Source of the DNA: an uncultured Ruminococcus sp.
GTDB lineage: Bacteria; Bacillota; Clostridia; Oscillospirales; CAG-272
NCBI GenBank assembly: GCA_902797495.1
Contig: CADBTH010000106.1
Span: forward strand, 1-5,533
Length of the DNA: 5,533 nt
Direction of reading: 5' to 3'
The notes beneath the pieces are model-generated. The model had not been told where the DNA came from. It did no database searches and saw only the letters and a list, made by a program, of their open reading frames with translations. Shown piece after piece: positions 1-5,533 of the stretch; within the stretch, counting starts at the first letter, position 1, and the number at the start of each line of letters is the position of its first letter. The position numbers were made by a program, and so were the translations under genes.

Positions 1-1
1 G

Positions 2-1738
2 GTTTTCGATCTCGGAGAGGAGATCGGATGCAAATACACGTCTCAGTCCGTATTCGTCGATCTCTACGTCAACGGGGACTATCTCGGAGTTTATCAGCTC
101 ACGGAGAAGGTGGAGATAGGCTCTTCAAGAGTCGACCTGAACGACGACTTCGGCGTTCTTCTCGAAATGGATATGAAGGCGAGACTCGATTCGTCCGACA
201 TTTACTTTACGACGAACAGAACGGGCAAGGCGATAGTATTCAAGGACTACGTCACAGACTTCGAGGACAGGGAAGACCCTGACGTGATAGCGAAGTCGAA
301 TGAGGTCAAGCGGTACGTCATGGACTATATAAATCAGTTCGAGCGTGCGCTCTATATGAAGGACGTCCCGTGGGAGACGATAGCCTCCATGATCGACGTA
401 GACTCGTTCGCAAGATTCTATCTTATAACCGAGTTCACCGAGGAGGTCGACGCGACGTTCGCGAGCACCTTCTTCTATATGGACGGCAAGGACGACGTTC
501 TGCACTGTGAGCCTCTCTGGGACTACGACCGCTGCTTCGGACTCAGCGACGAGTACGAGAGCGGCGACCGCGCAAGCTTTCTCAAGAATATAACCGTTTC
601 GACCGACGACAACCGGGTCGAGTGGTTCAAGCATCTTTTCAGCTATAGGGAATTCAACGAGCGCGTCAACGAGCTTTACGACGACGTCGTGAAGAACGCG
701 GTATCGTCCGAACGCGTGAATTCGAAGATAGACGAATATCAGAGCGGAATGTGGGATTCGCTCATGATGAACTACACGAGATGGCGCACGGTATTTCTCT
801 ACGTCAGCACCACGGCAAATCAGCTTCTCGGCAACAAGTCGCCGTCCGTGCTCGTCGAATACGTGACCGACGTTATGAAAGACTGGATCGACGCGAGAAC
901 GTATTTCCTCAACACCGTGCTCGGAAGGGAAATACCTGTCGTAAGATATACGGTCGCAAATTCCAACGGCATCTTCTCAAAGCCTTACGGCTCGGGCTCG
1001 CTTTCCGAACCCGTAGACTGCATCGGGGGAATGAACCTCTGGATCGACGGCAGTCCCGTCGACGGAGGTATAGAGTATTCGCTCATCTACTCAGGCAAGA
1101 CCTATACCGCCTCCGACGGCGAGGAGCTGATCCCGGACGGCGGTCACGCGACCGGCTTTTCGGCGAAGCTGACGGGCAACCTTCAGAAGTATTACACGAT
1201 ACAGTACCGCGTCAGACAGATGAACGGAAAAGTTACCGCCTATACGGCGTCGGGCAGGATCGCGGGTACGTCGACGGGCAGCTTTGCACAGTCGGGGATA
1301 AAGTCCGTCGAAGTCAGACTCATAAAGAGACGCGATCTCGCTTATAAGGATATCGTCGCGGAAGCTCTCGGAAGCGAGACCGTATACACCGGAGTCGAAG
1401 GTAACGTCTTGCGCCTTGAAGAACCGGAAATCGATAAATACGCCTTTGAAGGCTGGTATACTGATCCCGATTTTTCGGGAGACCCCGTGACCGAGGCGGT
1501 GTTCGGCGCGACAGAACGCGTTTACGCTAAAATGACCGAGATCAAGTATATACCCGGCGACGCTAACGGAGACGGCTCCGTCAACATGAAGGACGTGCTC
1601 CTTCTCAGACGCCTTCTCGCGGGAGCGGCGACCGAGGACGAGGTAGATCTTGCGGGAGCGGACGTCGACGGCAACGGCTCTTACAATATGCAGGATATCC
1701 TGAGGCTGAGACGAATAGTCGCGGGAGCTGAAGAATAA
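2..1738 (+). CDS. CotH-family secreted protein with C-terminal dockerin (5' partial)
   Basis: This is the 3' part of a gene open from the first base of the window; 578 residues are visible and the N-terminus, including any signal peptide, is missing. The GTG at 110 is an internal valine codon, because the CotH-like sequence runs through it (FVDLYVNGDYLGVYQLTEKV, visible residues 18-37). The CotH kinase-like domain continues through DVDSFARFYLITEF (about 132-145) to PLWDYD (about 171-176); the WDxD motif is typical of the family and probably binds metal. CotH proteins are atypical secreted or spore-coat protein kinases. After a beta-rich region comes a Listeria-Bacteroides-type repeat (FEGWYTDPDFSGDPV, about 482-496). 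The protein ends in a type I dockerin with two calcium loops (DANGDGSVNMKD and DVDGNGSYNMQD, about 520-565). The dockerin implies attachment to a cohesin-bearing partner outside the cell. A second in-frame stop (1742-1744) follows the TAA. Family assignment is confident; substrate is unknown. Confidence 0.9.
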   Translation, partial: VFDLGEEIGCKYTSQSVFVDLYVNGDYLGVYQLTEKVEIGSSRVDLNDDFGVLLEMDMKARLDSSDIYFTTNRTGKAIVFKDYVTDFEDREDPDVIAKSNEVKRYVMDYINQFERALYMKDVPWETIASMIDVDSFARFYLITEFTEEVDATFASTFFYMDGKDDVLHCEPLWDYDRCFGLSDEYESGDRASFLKNITVSTDDNRVEWFKHLFSYREFNERVNELYDDVVKNAVSSERVNSKIDEYQSGMWDSLMMNYTRWRTVFLYVSTTANQLLGNKSPSVLVEYVTDVMKDWIDARTYFLNTVLGREIPVVRYTVANSNGIFSKPYGSGSLSEPVDCIGGMNLWIDGSPVDGGIEYSLIYSGKTYTASDGEELIPDGGHATGFSAKLTGNLQKYYTIQYRVRQMNGKVTAYTASGRIAGTSTGSFAQSGIKSVEVRLIKRRDLAYKDIVAEALGSETVYTGVEGNVLRLEEPEIDKYAFEGWYTDPDFSGDPVTEAVFGATERVYAKMTEIKYIPGDANGDGSVNMKDVLLLRRLLAGAATEDEVDLAGADVDGNGSYNMQDILRLRRIVAGAEE

Positions 1739-1751
1739 GAATAAGAACTTA

Positions 1752-1773
1752 CCGCGCCGCGGAAGCGGCGCGG
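1752..1773 (+). terminator. GC hairpin after the CotH gene, without T-tract
   Basis: CCGCGCCGC (1752-1760) and GCGGCGCGG (1765-1773) are exact reverse complements, enclosing the loop GGAA, which fits the stable GNRA tetraloop class. It begins 13 bases after the stop codon and ends 17 bases before the next gene's ribosome binding site. No run of T follows (ATACTGTATGG), so it is not a standard intrinsic terminator. It could be a weak terminator, a 3'-end stabiliser or an intercistronic processing hairpin within an operon. The hairpin itself is certain from the sequence; its role is inferred. Confidence 0.45.
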
Positions 1774-1790
1774 ATACTGTATGGCGCGGA

Positions 1791-1797
1791 AAGGAGG
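1791..1797 (+). promoter_or_regulatory. Ribosome binding site of the GTPase-NYN gene
   Basis: AAGGAGG lies 5 bases before the ATG at 1803, a near-perfect match to the anti-Shine-Dalgarno sequence. It fixes the start at 1803 rather than the out-of-frame ATG at 1781. Confidence 0.85.
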
Positions 1798-1802
1798 ACG
1801 GC

Positions 1803-4343
1803 ATGAAGAAAATAACAGTGGGGATCGTGGCTCACGTCGACGCGGGAAAAACGACGCTTGCCGAAGAACTCCTTTTCAGAAGCGGAACGATAAGAACGAA
1901 GGGAAGAGTCGATCACGGCGACGCGCTCCTCGACGACAACCCGGTCGAGAGGGAGCGCGGCATCACCGTTTTCTCCTCCGGCGCGACGTTTGAGACGGAA
2001 GGGACTCTCGTCACCCTTCTCGACACTCCCGGCCACGTCGACTTTTCTTCGGAGACCGAGCGCGCGTTTTCCGCGCTCGATCTGGTGATACTCGTCGTCA
2101 GCTCTTCCGAGGGAGTTGAAGCGCACACGAGAACTCTCTTCGATCTCGCGAAAAAGTACGGCCTGCCCGTATGGATATTCGTGACCAAGTGCGACCTGAA
2201 GAGGCGCACCCGGGAAGAGATAATGGGCGAGCTTTGCGCTGAATTCGGGAACTGCGTCGACATGACGTGCGGTAACGGGACTTATGCAAACGCCGAAGAT
2301 ATCGCTTCCTCGGACGAGGAGCTCCTTGAAGAATATCTGTCGGACGGACGGCTGTCGGACGAGGGCGTCGGACGCGCGATATCCGAGCGAAAACTCTTTC
2401 CGGTCTTCTTCGGCTCGGGGCTGAAGGGCGACGGAGTGACGGAATTCGCCTCGACTCTCGGCTTGCTCTCGCGAGAACTCTACAGAACGGAAGGATTCGG
2501 CGCGAGAGTTTACAAGATAACGAGAGAAAAAGGGGAGAGGATAACTCACCTCAAGATAACGGGCGGAACGCTGACGGTCAAGGATACCGTTGCGACCACC
2601 GCCGGAGAAGAAAAAATAAACCAGATAAGGTTTTACACGGGCCCGAAATACAGAACGGAGAACTCTGCTGGCGCGGGCGACGTCTGCGCCGTGACGGGGC
2701 TTTCCGGAACGTTTCCGGGAGAGGCGCTCGGAGACGCCGCGCCGCCGCGGCAGAGCTTTCTCGAGCCGGTCATGAGATACCGCCTTATCCTGCCGGGCGA
2801 CGTCGCGCCGGAGACATTTTTGTCGAAGATGCGCGCGATAGCCGAAGAAGATCCGAATCTTCGCGTGACGTGGGATGCAGCGACTTCTTCGATCGGAGTC
2901 TCCCTGATGGGAACGGTGCAGGCGGAAATACTTAAAAGACTTATAAAGGACAGATTCGACGTCGACGTTTCGTTCGGCACGGGAGCCGTGATATATAAAG
3001 AGACGGTCGCGGAAAAAGTTGAAGGCGCGGGACATTATGAGCCGCTCAGACACTATGCGGAGGTACACGTTATGATCGAACCTCTGCCGCGAGGAGCGGG
3101 AGTCGTGATCGGCTCGGACTGCCCGGAGGACAAGCTCGAGGGCAGATGGCAGAGACTTATAATGACGAACCTTTCGGAGAAGGCGCACCGCGGAGTCCTG
3201 ACGGGCTCGGAACTGACCGACGTCAGGATAACTCTCGTCGCAGGACGCGCTCACCTCAAGCACACGGAGGGCGGAGACTTCAGGCAGGCGTCGTACCGCG
3301 CCGTCAGGCAGGGTCTGATGAAGGCGAAGTCCGTGCTTCTCGAGCCGTATTACTCCTTCGTCATAGAAACGCCCACTCCCGATATCGGCAGGGCGATCTC
3401 AGACGTAAGGATGATGGGCGGAGAATTTAAGACGCCTGTAGAAAATAACGGTGTGAGCGTGCTGAAGGGCACGGCGCCGGTCAAAGCGATGGACCCGTAT
3501 ATGCAGATACTCGCCGCGTACACCGGCGGCAGGGGAAAGCTGTCGCTCTCTCCCGCGGGATACGGGGAGTGCCGCGATGCGGAAAAGGTAATTTCGTCAT
3601 TTGCATATGACCCGGAGCGGGATATCGCCGATTCACCGGATTCCGTTTTCTGCGCTCACGGAGCCGGATTCGTCGTTAAATGGAACGAAGCGGATTCGTA
3701 TATGCACGTCGAAAGGGACCTTGACGGCCGCGAAAAGGCGGAGCGCCGCCGCCGCAACGTCTCTATCGACGAAAAAGAGCTCGAACGGATAATGCTGCGC
3801 GAGTTCGGACCGATAAAAAGACCGGTATACGGCGAGCCGAGGACGGTAGAGGCGACGGGCAAGCACCGTGTGGGCGGGGTAAAAACTACATTTTTAATAA
3901 TAGACGGATACAACGTGATCTACGCGTGGGACGACCTCAGAGCTCTCGCCGACGCGGGGGATCTTGCGGGAGCGAGGGAAAGACTCATCGGCGTCGTCGT
4001 CAACTACGCCTCGTTCACCGGGGTGCGCGCGGTACTCGTCTTCGACGCCTACAGAGTTCCCGGTGGACACGGAGAAAAATACGAGCGCCACGGAGTCAAC
4101 GTCGTATATACCAGAGAAAACGAGACCGGAGACGCTTATATAGAGAAGTTCGTCTACCGTATCGGTAAAAACGACGAGGTCAGGGTAGTCACTTCCGACT
4201 GGCTGATACAGCTGACCGCCCTTCGTACTGGCGTTCTCAGACTCTCGTCCGCGGAGTTCGAGCGCGAGGTCGCGTCGGTCGACGCGAAGATAGGAGAGCT
4301 GATCGCCGCGCACACGGATAAATACGGCGGGAAAACGGAGTGA
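1803..4343 (+). CDS. TetM/EF-G-like translational GTPase fused to a YacP/Rae1-type NYN nuclease domain
   Basis: Complete 846-residue protein. Residues 1 to about 218 are the GTPase domain: P-loop AHVDAGKT (10-17), switch I RGIT (52-55), DTPGH (74-78, with the catalytic His78), TKCD (128-131, Thr in place of the usual Asn) and GSG (204-206). Domains II (about 230-315), III (about 321-393), IV (about 395-520) and V (about 512-615) follow in EF-G order, most similar to ribosomal protection proteins such as Tet(M). The domain IV tip reads HLKHTEGGDF (484-493), not the YSPVST-type loop of Tet(M). An Arg/Lys/Glu-rich linker (about 640-694) leads to an NYN/PIN domain (about 695-836) resembling B. 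subtilis Rae1. Its acidic residues are kept: Asp701 in IIDGYN, Asp748 in VFDAY, Asp777 in TRENETGD and Asp799 in TSD; Asp701 and Asp777 align with Rae1 Asp7 and Asp81. Tet(M) is about 640 residues and Rae1 about 170, so the length fits a fusion. Expected to be cytosolic and act on the ribosome. Homology is clear; ribosome-coupled mRNA cleavage is inference, and tetracycline resistance is unlikely but not excluded. Confidence 0.93.
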   Translation: MKKITVGIVAHVDAGKTTLAEELLFRSGTIRTKGRVDHGDALLDDNPVERERGITVFSSGATFETEGTLVTLLDTPGHVDFSSETERAFSALDLVILVVSSSEGVEAHTRTLFDLAKKYGLPVWIFVTKCDLKRRTREEIMGELCAEFGNCVDMTCGNGTYANAEDIASSDEELLEEYLSDGRLSDEGVGRAISERKLFPVFFGSGLKGDGVTEFASTLGLLSRELYRTEGFGARVYKITREKGERITHLKITGGTLTVKDTVATTAGEEKINQIRFYTGPKYRTENSAGAGDVCAVTGLSGTFPGEALGDAAPPRQSFLEPVMRYRLILPGDVAPETFLSKMRAIAEEDPNLRVTWDAATSSIGVSLMGTVQAEILKRLIKDRFDVDVSFGTGAVIYKETVAEKVEGAGHYEPLRHYAEVHVMIEPLPRGAGVVIGSDCPEDKLEGRWQRLIMTNLSEKAHRGVLTGSELTDVRITLVAGRAHLKHTEGGDFRQASYRAVRQGLMKAKSVLLEPYYSFVIETPTPDIGRAISDVRMMGGEFKTPVENNGVSVLKGTAPVKAMDPYMQILAAYTGGRGKLSLSPAGYGECRDAEKVISSFAYDPERDIADSPDSVFCAHGAGFVVKWNEADSYMHVERDLDGREKAERRRRNVSIDEKELERIMLREFGPIKRPVYGEPRTVEATGKHRVGGVKTTFLIIDGYNVIYAWDDLRALADAGDLAGARERLIGVVVNYASFTGVRAVLVFDAYRVPGGHGEKYERHGVNVVYTRENETGDAYIEKFVYRIGKNDEVRVVTSDWLIQLTALRTGVLRLSSAEFEREVASVDAKIGELIAAHTDKYGGKTE

Positions 4344-4372
4344 TCCGGGCTGTGCTTTTTTAAGCAATCGCC

Positions 4373-4470
4373 AAATCTACATTAATAATATTAATGGTAA
4401 ATCGTCGTTTTCGATGAGTTTCCCTCCAATTCATAATATATTTTAATCGAAAACAGGTTTTTGTAGATTT
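4373..4470. repeat. Nested inverted repeats in the AT-rich intergenic gap
   Basis: The outer arms are AAATCTACA (4373-4381) and TGTAGATTT (4462-4470), an exact 9-bp inverted repeat. Nested inside is a second exact 9-bp pair, GTTTTCGAT (4407-4415) and ATCGAAAAC (4446-4454). The left spacer holds ATTAAT-AAT-ATTAAT (4381-4395). The whole sits in the 242-base AT-rich gap between the GTPase-NYN stop and the next promoter, and no reading frame is convincing there. It could be a folded 3' UTR of the GTPase-NYN transcript, a small decayed mobile repeat or a regulator site. The arms are certain; a biological role is not. Confidence 0.4.
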
Positions 4471-4524
4471 TACATAAAATTTTGATGTTCCATCTTTTGT
4501 TTTCATTTATTTTTTATTTTTCTA

Positions 4525-4553
4525 TTGACTTTCTCGGGTAAAGGCATTATAAT
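4525..4553 (+). promoter_or_regulatory. Sigma-A type promoter of the secreted repeat protein
   Basis: TTGACT (4525-4530, five of six consensus bases) and TATAAT (4548-4553, perfect) are separated by exactly 17 bases. The region just upstream (about 4495-4523) is rich in T and A runs that could act as an UP element. Transcription would begin near 4560, giving a leader of about 26 bases. This marks the third gene as a separate transcription unit, probably strongly expressed by the housekeeping sigma factor. Confidence 0.85.
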
Positions 4554-4571
4554 ATAGATACCAAATTTTTT

Positions 4572-4577
4572 AGGAGG
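4572..4577 (+). promoter_or_regulatory. Ribosome binding site of the secreted repeat protein
   Basis: AGGAGG lies 8 bases before the ATG at 4586, an ideal sequence and spacing. It confirms the start codon, which is immediately followed by a signal peptide. Confidence 0.88.
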
Positions 4578-4585
4578 AATTCTAA

Positions 4586-5533
4586 ATGAAAAAACTTTTG
4601 TCATTTGTAATTGTCGCAATGATGATCGTTTCTTCCATCGTTCCCGTATTCGCGGTAGCTGAAGCTCCCGCGGCTCCTGCAGAAACAGAGAACTGGTTCA
4701 CTGTATGGGCTGAAGATACGGAGTACGATGTTGAGAATCCGACACAGTACCTCGACATTTACATCAACGTGGCGAACAACCACGAGCTCGCAGGATTTGA
4801 ATACCTGAAGTTCTACTGCGTATATCCTGCATGCCTCACGCTCGCCAACACACAGACAGGCAAACCGGCAGGCAACTCGTTTATGCAGTCCAGCTGGCTG
4901 ACGGCTAGTACCGAGCACACAGAGCCCGATGGAAACTTCATCAGATCTCTGTACACTCTCATGGGCTATGACGTAGGCGACGGCGACGAGACGATGACTC
5001 CCGAACAGCAGGCAACTTATGATGCTCGTACGGAAGAGCTCCTCGGCGGCGGCAAGAAGTGGACGTCTCCTCTTATGGATATCGAAATCTTTGAGTATGA
5101 CGACGAGCTTGAAGATGACGTCCAGAAAGATTACTTCGAAAACGGCAGACTTCTCAGATTCAGATTCACATATGACGCAGAACTCAATAAGAATAATGAC
5201 GACCTTACGATCACGCTTTACGCTGACCCGGAAGGCGCTCTCCACAGCCCCAACGCTGCAAAAGCTGAGTGGAATGACGAATGGGCATACTACGAAGCAT
5301 TCGGCGCAACGGTCGACATCAAACCGGACAAAGCAGAGCACACTCACACCCCCGGCGAAGCAGTTGAAGAGAACGTAGTTCCCGCAACTTGCGCAGCAGC
5401 AGGCTCCAAGGACGTAGTTGTTTACTGCACAGAGTGCGGTGAAGAGCTCTCCAGAGAGACAGTTGCTATCGAAAAACTCGCTCATACACCTGCAGCAGCA
5501 GTTGAAGAGAACGTAGTTCCCGCAACGTGCACA
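4586..5533 (+). CDS. Secreted protein with cohesin-like region and Cys-containing tandem repeats (3' partial)
   Basis: The frame is open from the ATG to the window end (316 codons, no stop), so the gene is truncated on its 3' side. The start is supported by an ideal ribosome binding site and promoter. Residues 1 to about 23 form a signal peptide: MKK, a hydrophobic core, then VFA as likely cleavage site. An Ala/Pro/Glu-rich segment follows. Residues about 37-246 look like a cohesin-type beta-sandwich: alternating strands YLDIYINVANN, then HELAGFEYLKFYC, LTLAN, and later GRLLRFRFTYDAEL and DDLTITLYADP. This resembles the cohesin pattern of an Ala-Gly-rich turn before a strand and a late hydrophobic strand pair, but it is divergent. 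From residue 254 a 46-residue repeat begins, with C-x11-C-x2-C and a conserved HTP. Its Ile codons are ATC or ATT with no ATA, unlike the two upstream genes, consistent with high expression. Secretion is confident; the cohesin relation is tentative; specific function is unknown. Confidence 0.85.
   Translation, partial: MKKLLSFVIVAMMIVSSIVPVFAVAEAPAAPAETENWFTVWAEDTEYDVENPTQYLDIYINVANNHELAGFEYLKFYCVYPACLTLANTQTGKPAGNSFMQSSWLTASTEHTEPDGNFIRSLYTLMGYDVGDGDETMTPEQQATYDARTEELLGGGKKWTSPLMDIEIFEYDDELEDDVQKDYFENGRLLRFRFTYDAELNKNNDDLTITLYADPEGALHSPNAAKAEWNDEWAYYEAFGATVDIKPDKAEHTHTPGEAVEENVVPATCAAAGSKDVVVYCTECGEELSRETVAIEKLAHTPAAAVEENVVPATCT
5345..5533 (+). repeat. In-frame 138-bp (46-residue) tandem repeat, second copy cut by window end
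   Basis: Unit 1 spans 5345-5482 and unit 2 starts at 5483. A 29-base block is identical in both (5360-5388 and 5498-5526), encoding AVEENVVPAT. Unit 1 carries Cys269, Cys281 and Cys284 (residue numbers of the protein) with the motif YCTECGEELSRET, and each unit starts with His-Thr-Pro. Only 51 bases of unit 2 are visible, so copy number cannot be judged. Identity at the nucleotide level suggests a recent or homogenised duplication. Confidence 0.85.

Noticed and set aside
110..112. GTG as the start of the CotH-dockerin gene
   Set aside because: The conserved CotH sequence continues upstream to the window edge in the same frame, and no ribosome binding site precedes this codon.
751..1804. Overlapping frames on both strands inside the CotH gene (751-1347 + and 1091-1804 -)
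   Set aside because: Arg-rich, motif-free translations in the shadow of a gene whose own frame shows clear dockerin and repeat motifs.
1749..3263. Long open frame on the - strand opposite the GTPase gene (504 residues)
   Set aside because: Arg/Ser-rich translation with no recognisable motif or ribosome binding site, lying opposite a clear conserved gene; an antisense shadow of GC-rich codons.
4336..4361. Possible terminator at the end of the GTPase-NYN gene (CGGA-GTGA-TCCG and a six-T run)
   Set aside because: The stem is only 4 bp, overlaps the stop codon and is 8 bases from the T-run; too weak to call as an intrinsic terminator.
4423..4427. CCTCC that could pair with the GGAGG of the third gene's ribosome binding site, riboswitch-like
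   Set aside because: It lies about 100 bases upstream of the promoter, so it would not be in the main transcript of that gene.
4484..4494. Small palindrome GATG-TTC-CATC upstream of the promoter as an operator
   Set aside because: Four-base arms in AT-rich DNA are expected by chance and match no operator I recognise.
4601..5485. Open frame on the - strand opposite the third gene (294 residues)
   Set aside because: It mirrors the + strand secreted protein, which has promoter, ribosome binding site and signal peptide. The antisense translation is Cys/Val-rich with no known motif.

Overview
The window looks like chromosomal DNA of an anaerobic gut-type Clostridium relative (Firmicutes, Clostridia; probably an uncultured Oscillospiraceae-like lineage). 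This rests on strong AGGAGG ribosome binding sites, a near-consensus sigma-A promoter, a dockerin-bearing CotH protein, a TetM-like translational GTPase joined to a YacP/Rae1-type nuclease domain, and a secreted protein with a cohesin-like region. The first two genes are GC-rich and use many ATA and AGA codons. The gap before the third gene is strikingly AT-rich. Taxonomy is inferred from domain content only.

Layout, all on the + strand: (1) 2-1738 is the 3' part of a secreted CotH-kinase-family protein that ends in a Listeria-Bacteroides-type repeat and a two-repeat type I dockerin. Its start lies upstream of the window. (2) 1739-1802 is a short gap with a perfect 9-bp GC hairpin (GGAA loop, no T-tract) and a strong ribosome binding site. 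(3) 1803-4343 encodes a complete 846-residue protein: a full EF-G/TetM-like five-domain GTPase, a charged linker, and a C-terminal NYN (PIN-like) ribonuclease domain closely resembling Bacillus subtilis YacP/Rae1. (4) 4344-4585 is an AT-rich gap with two nested 9-bp inverted repeats, then a TTGACT-17-TATAAT promoter and AGGAGG site. (5) 4586 to the window end is the 5' part of a secreted protein with a signal peptide, a cohesin-like beta-sandwich region, and the start of an in-frame 46-residue Cys-containing tandem repeat. It has no stop codon inside the window, so it is easy to miss.

The central gene is the most interesting. Rae1 is known in B. subtilis as a nuclease that enters the ribosomal A site and cuts mRNA during translation, and EF-G/TetM-like proteins occupy the same side of the ribosome. 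A single chain carrying both suggests a GTPase-delivered, ribosome-dependent mRNA cleavage or rescue factor. Such proteins would probably be labelled tetracycline resistance by homology, yet the domain IV tip loop lacks the Tet(M) signature. The two flanking secreted genes may be linked as dockerin and cohesin-like partners at the cell surface, which is inference only. The GTPase-nuclease has no evident functional tie to them.
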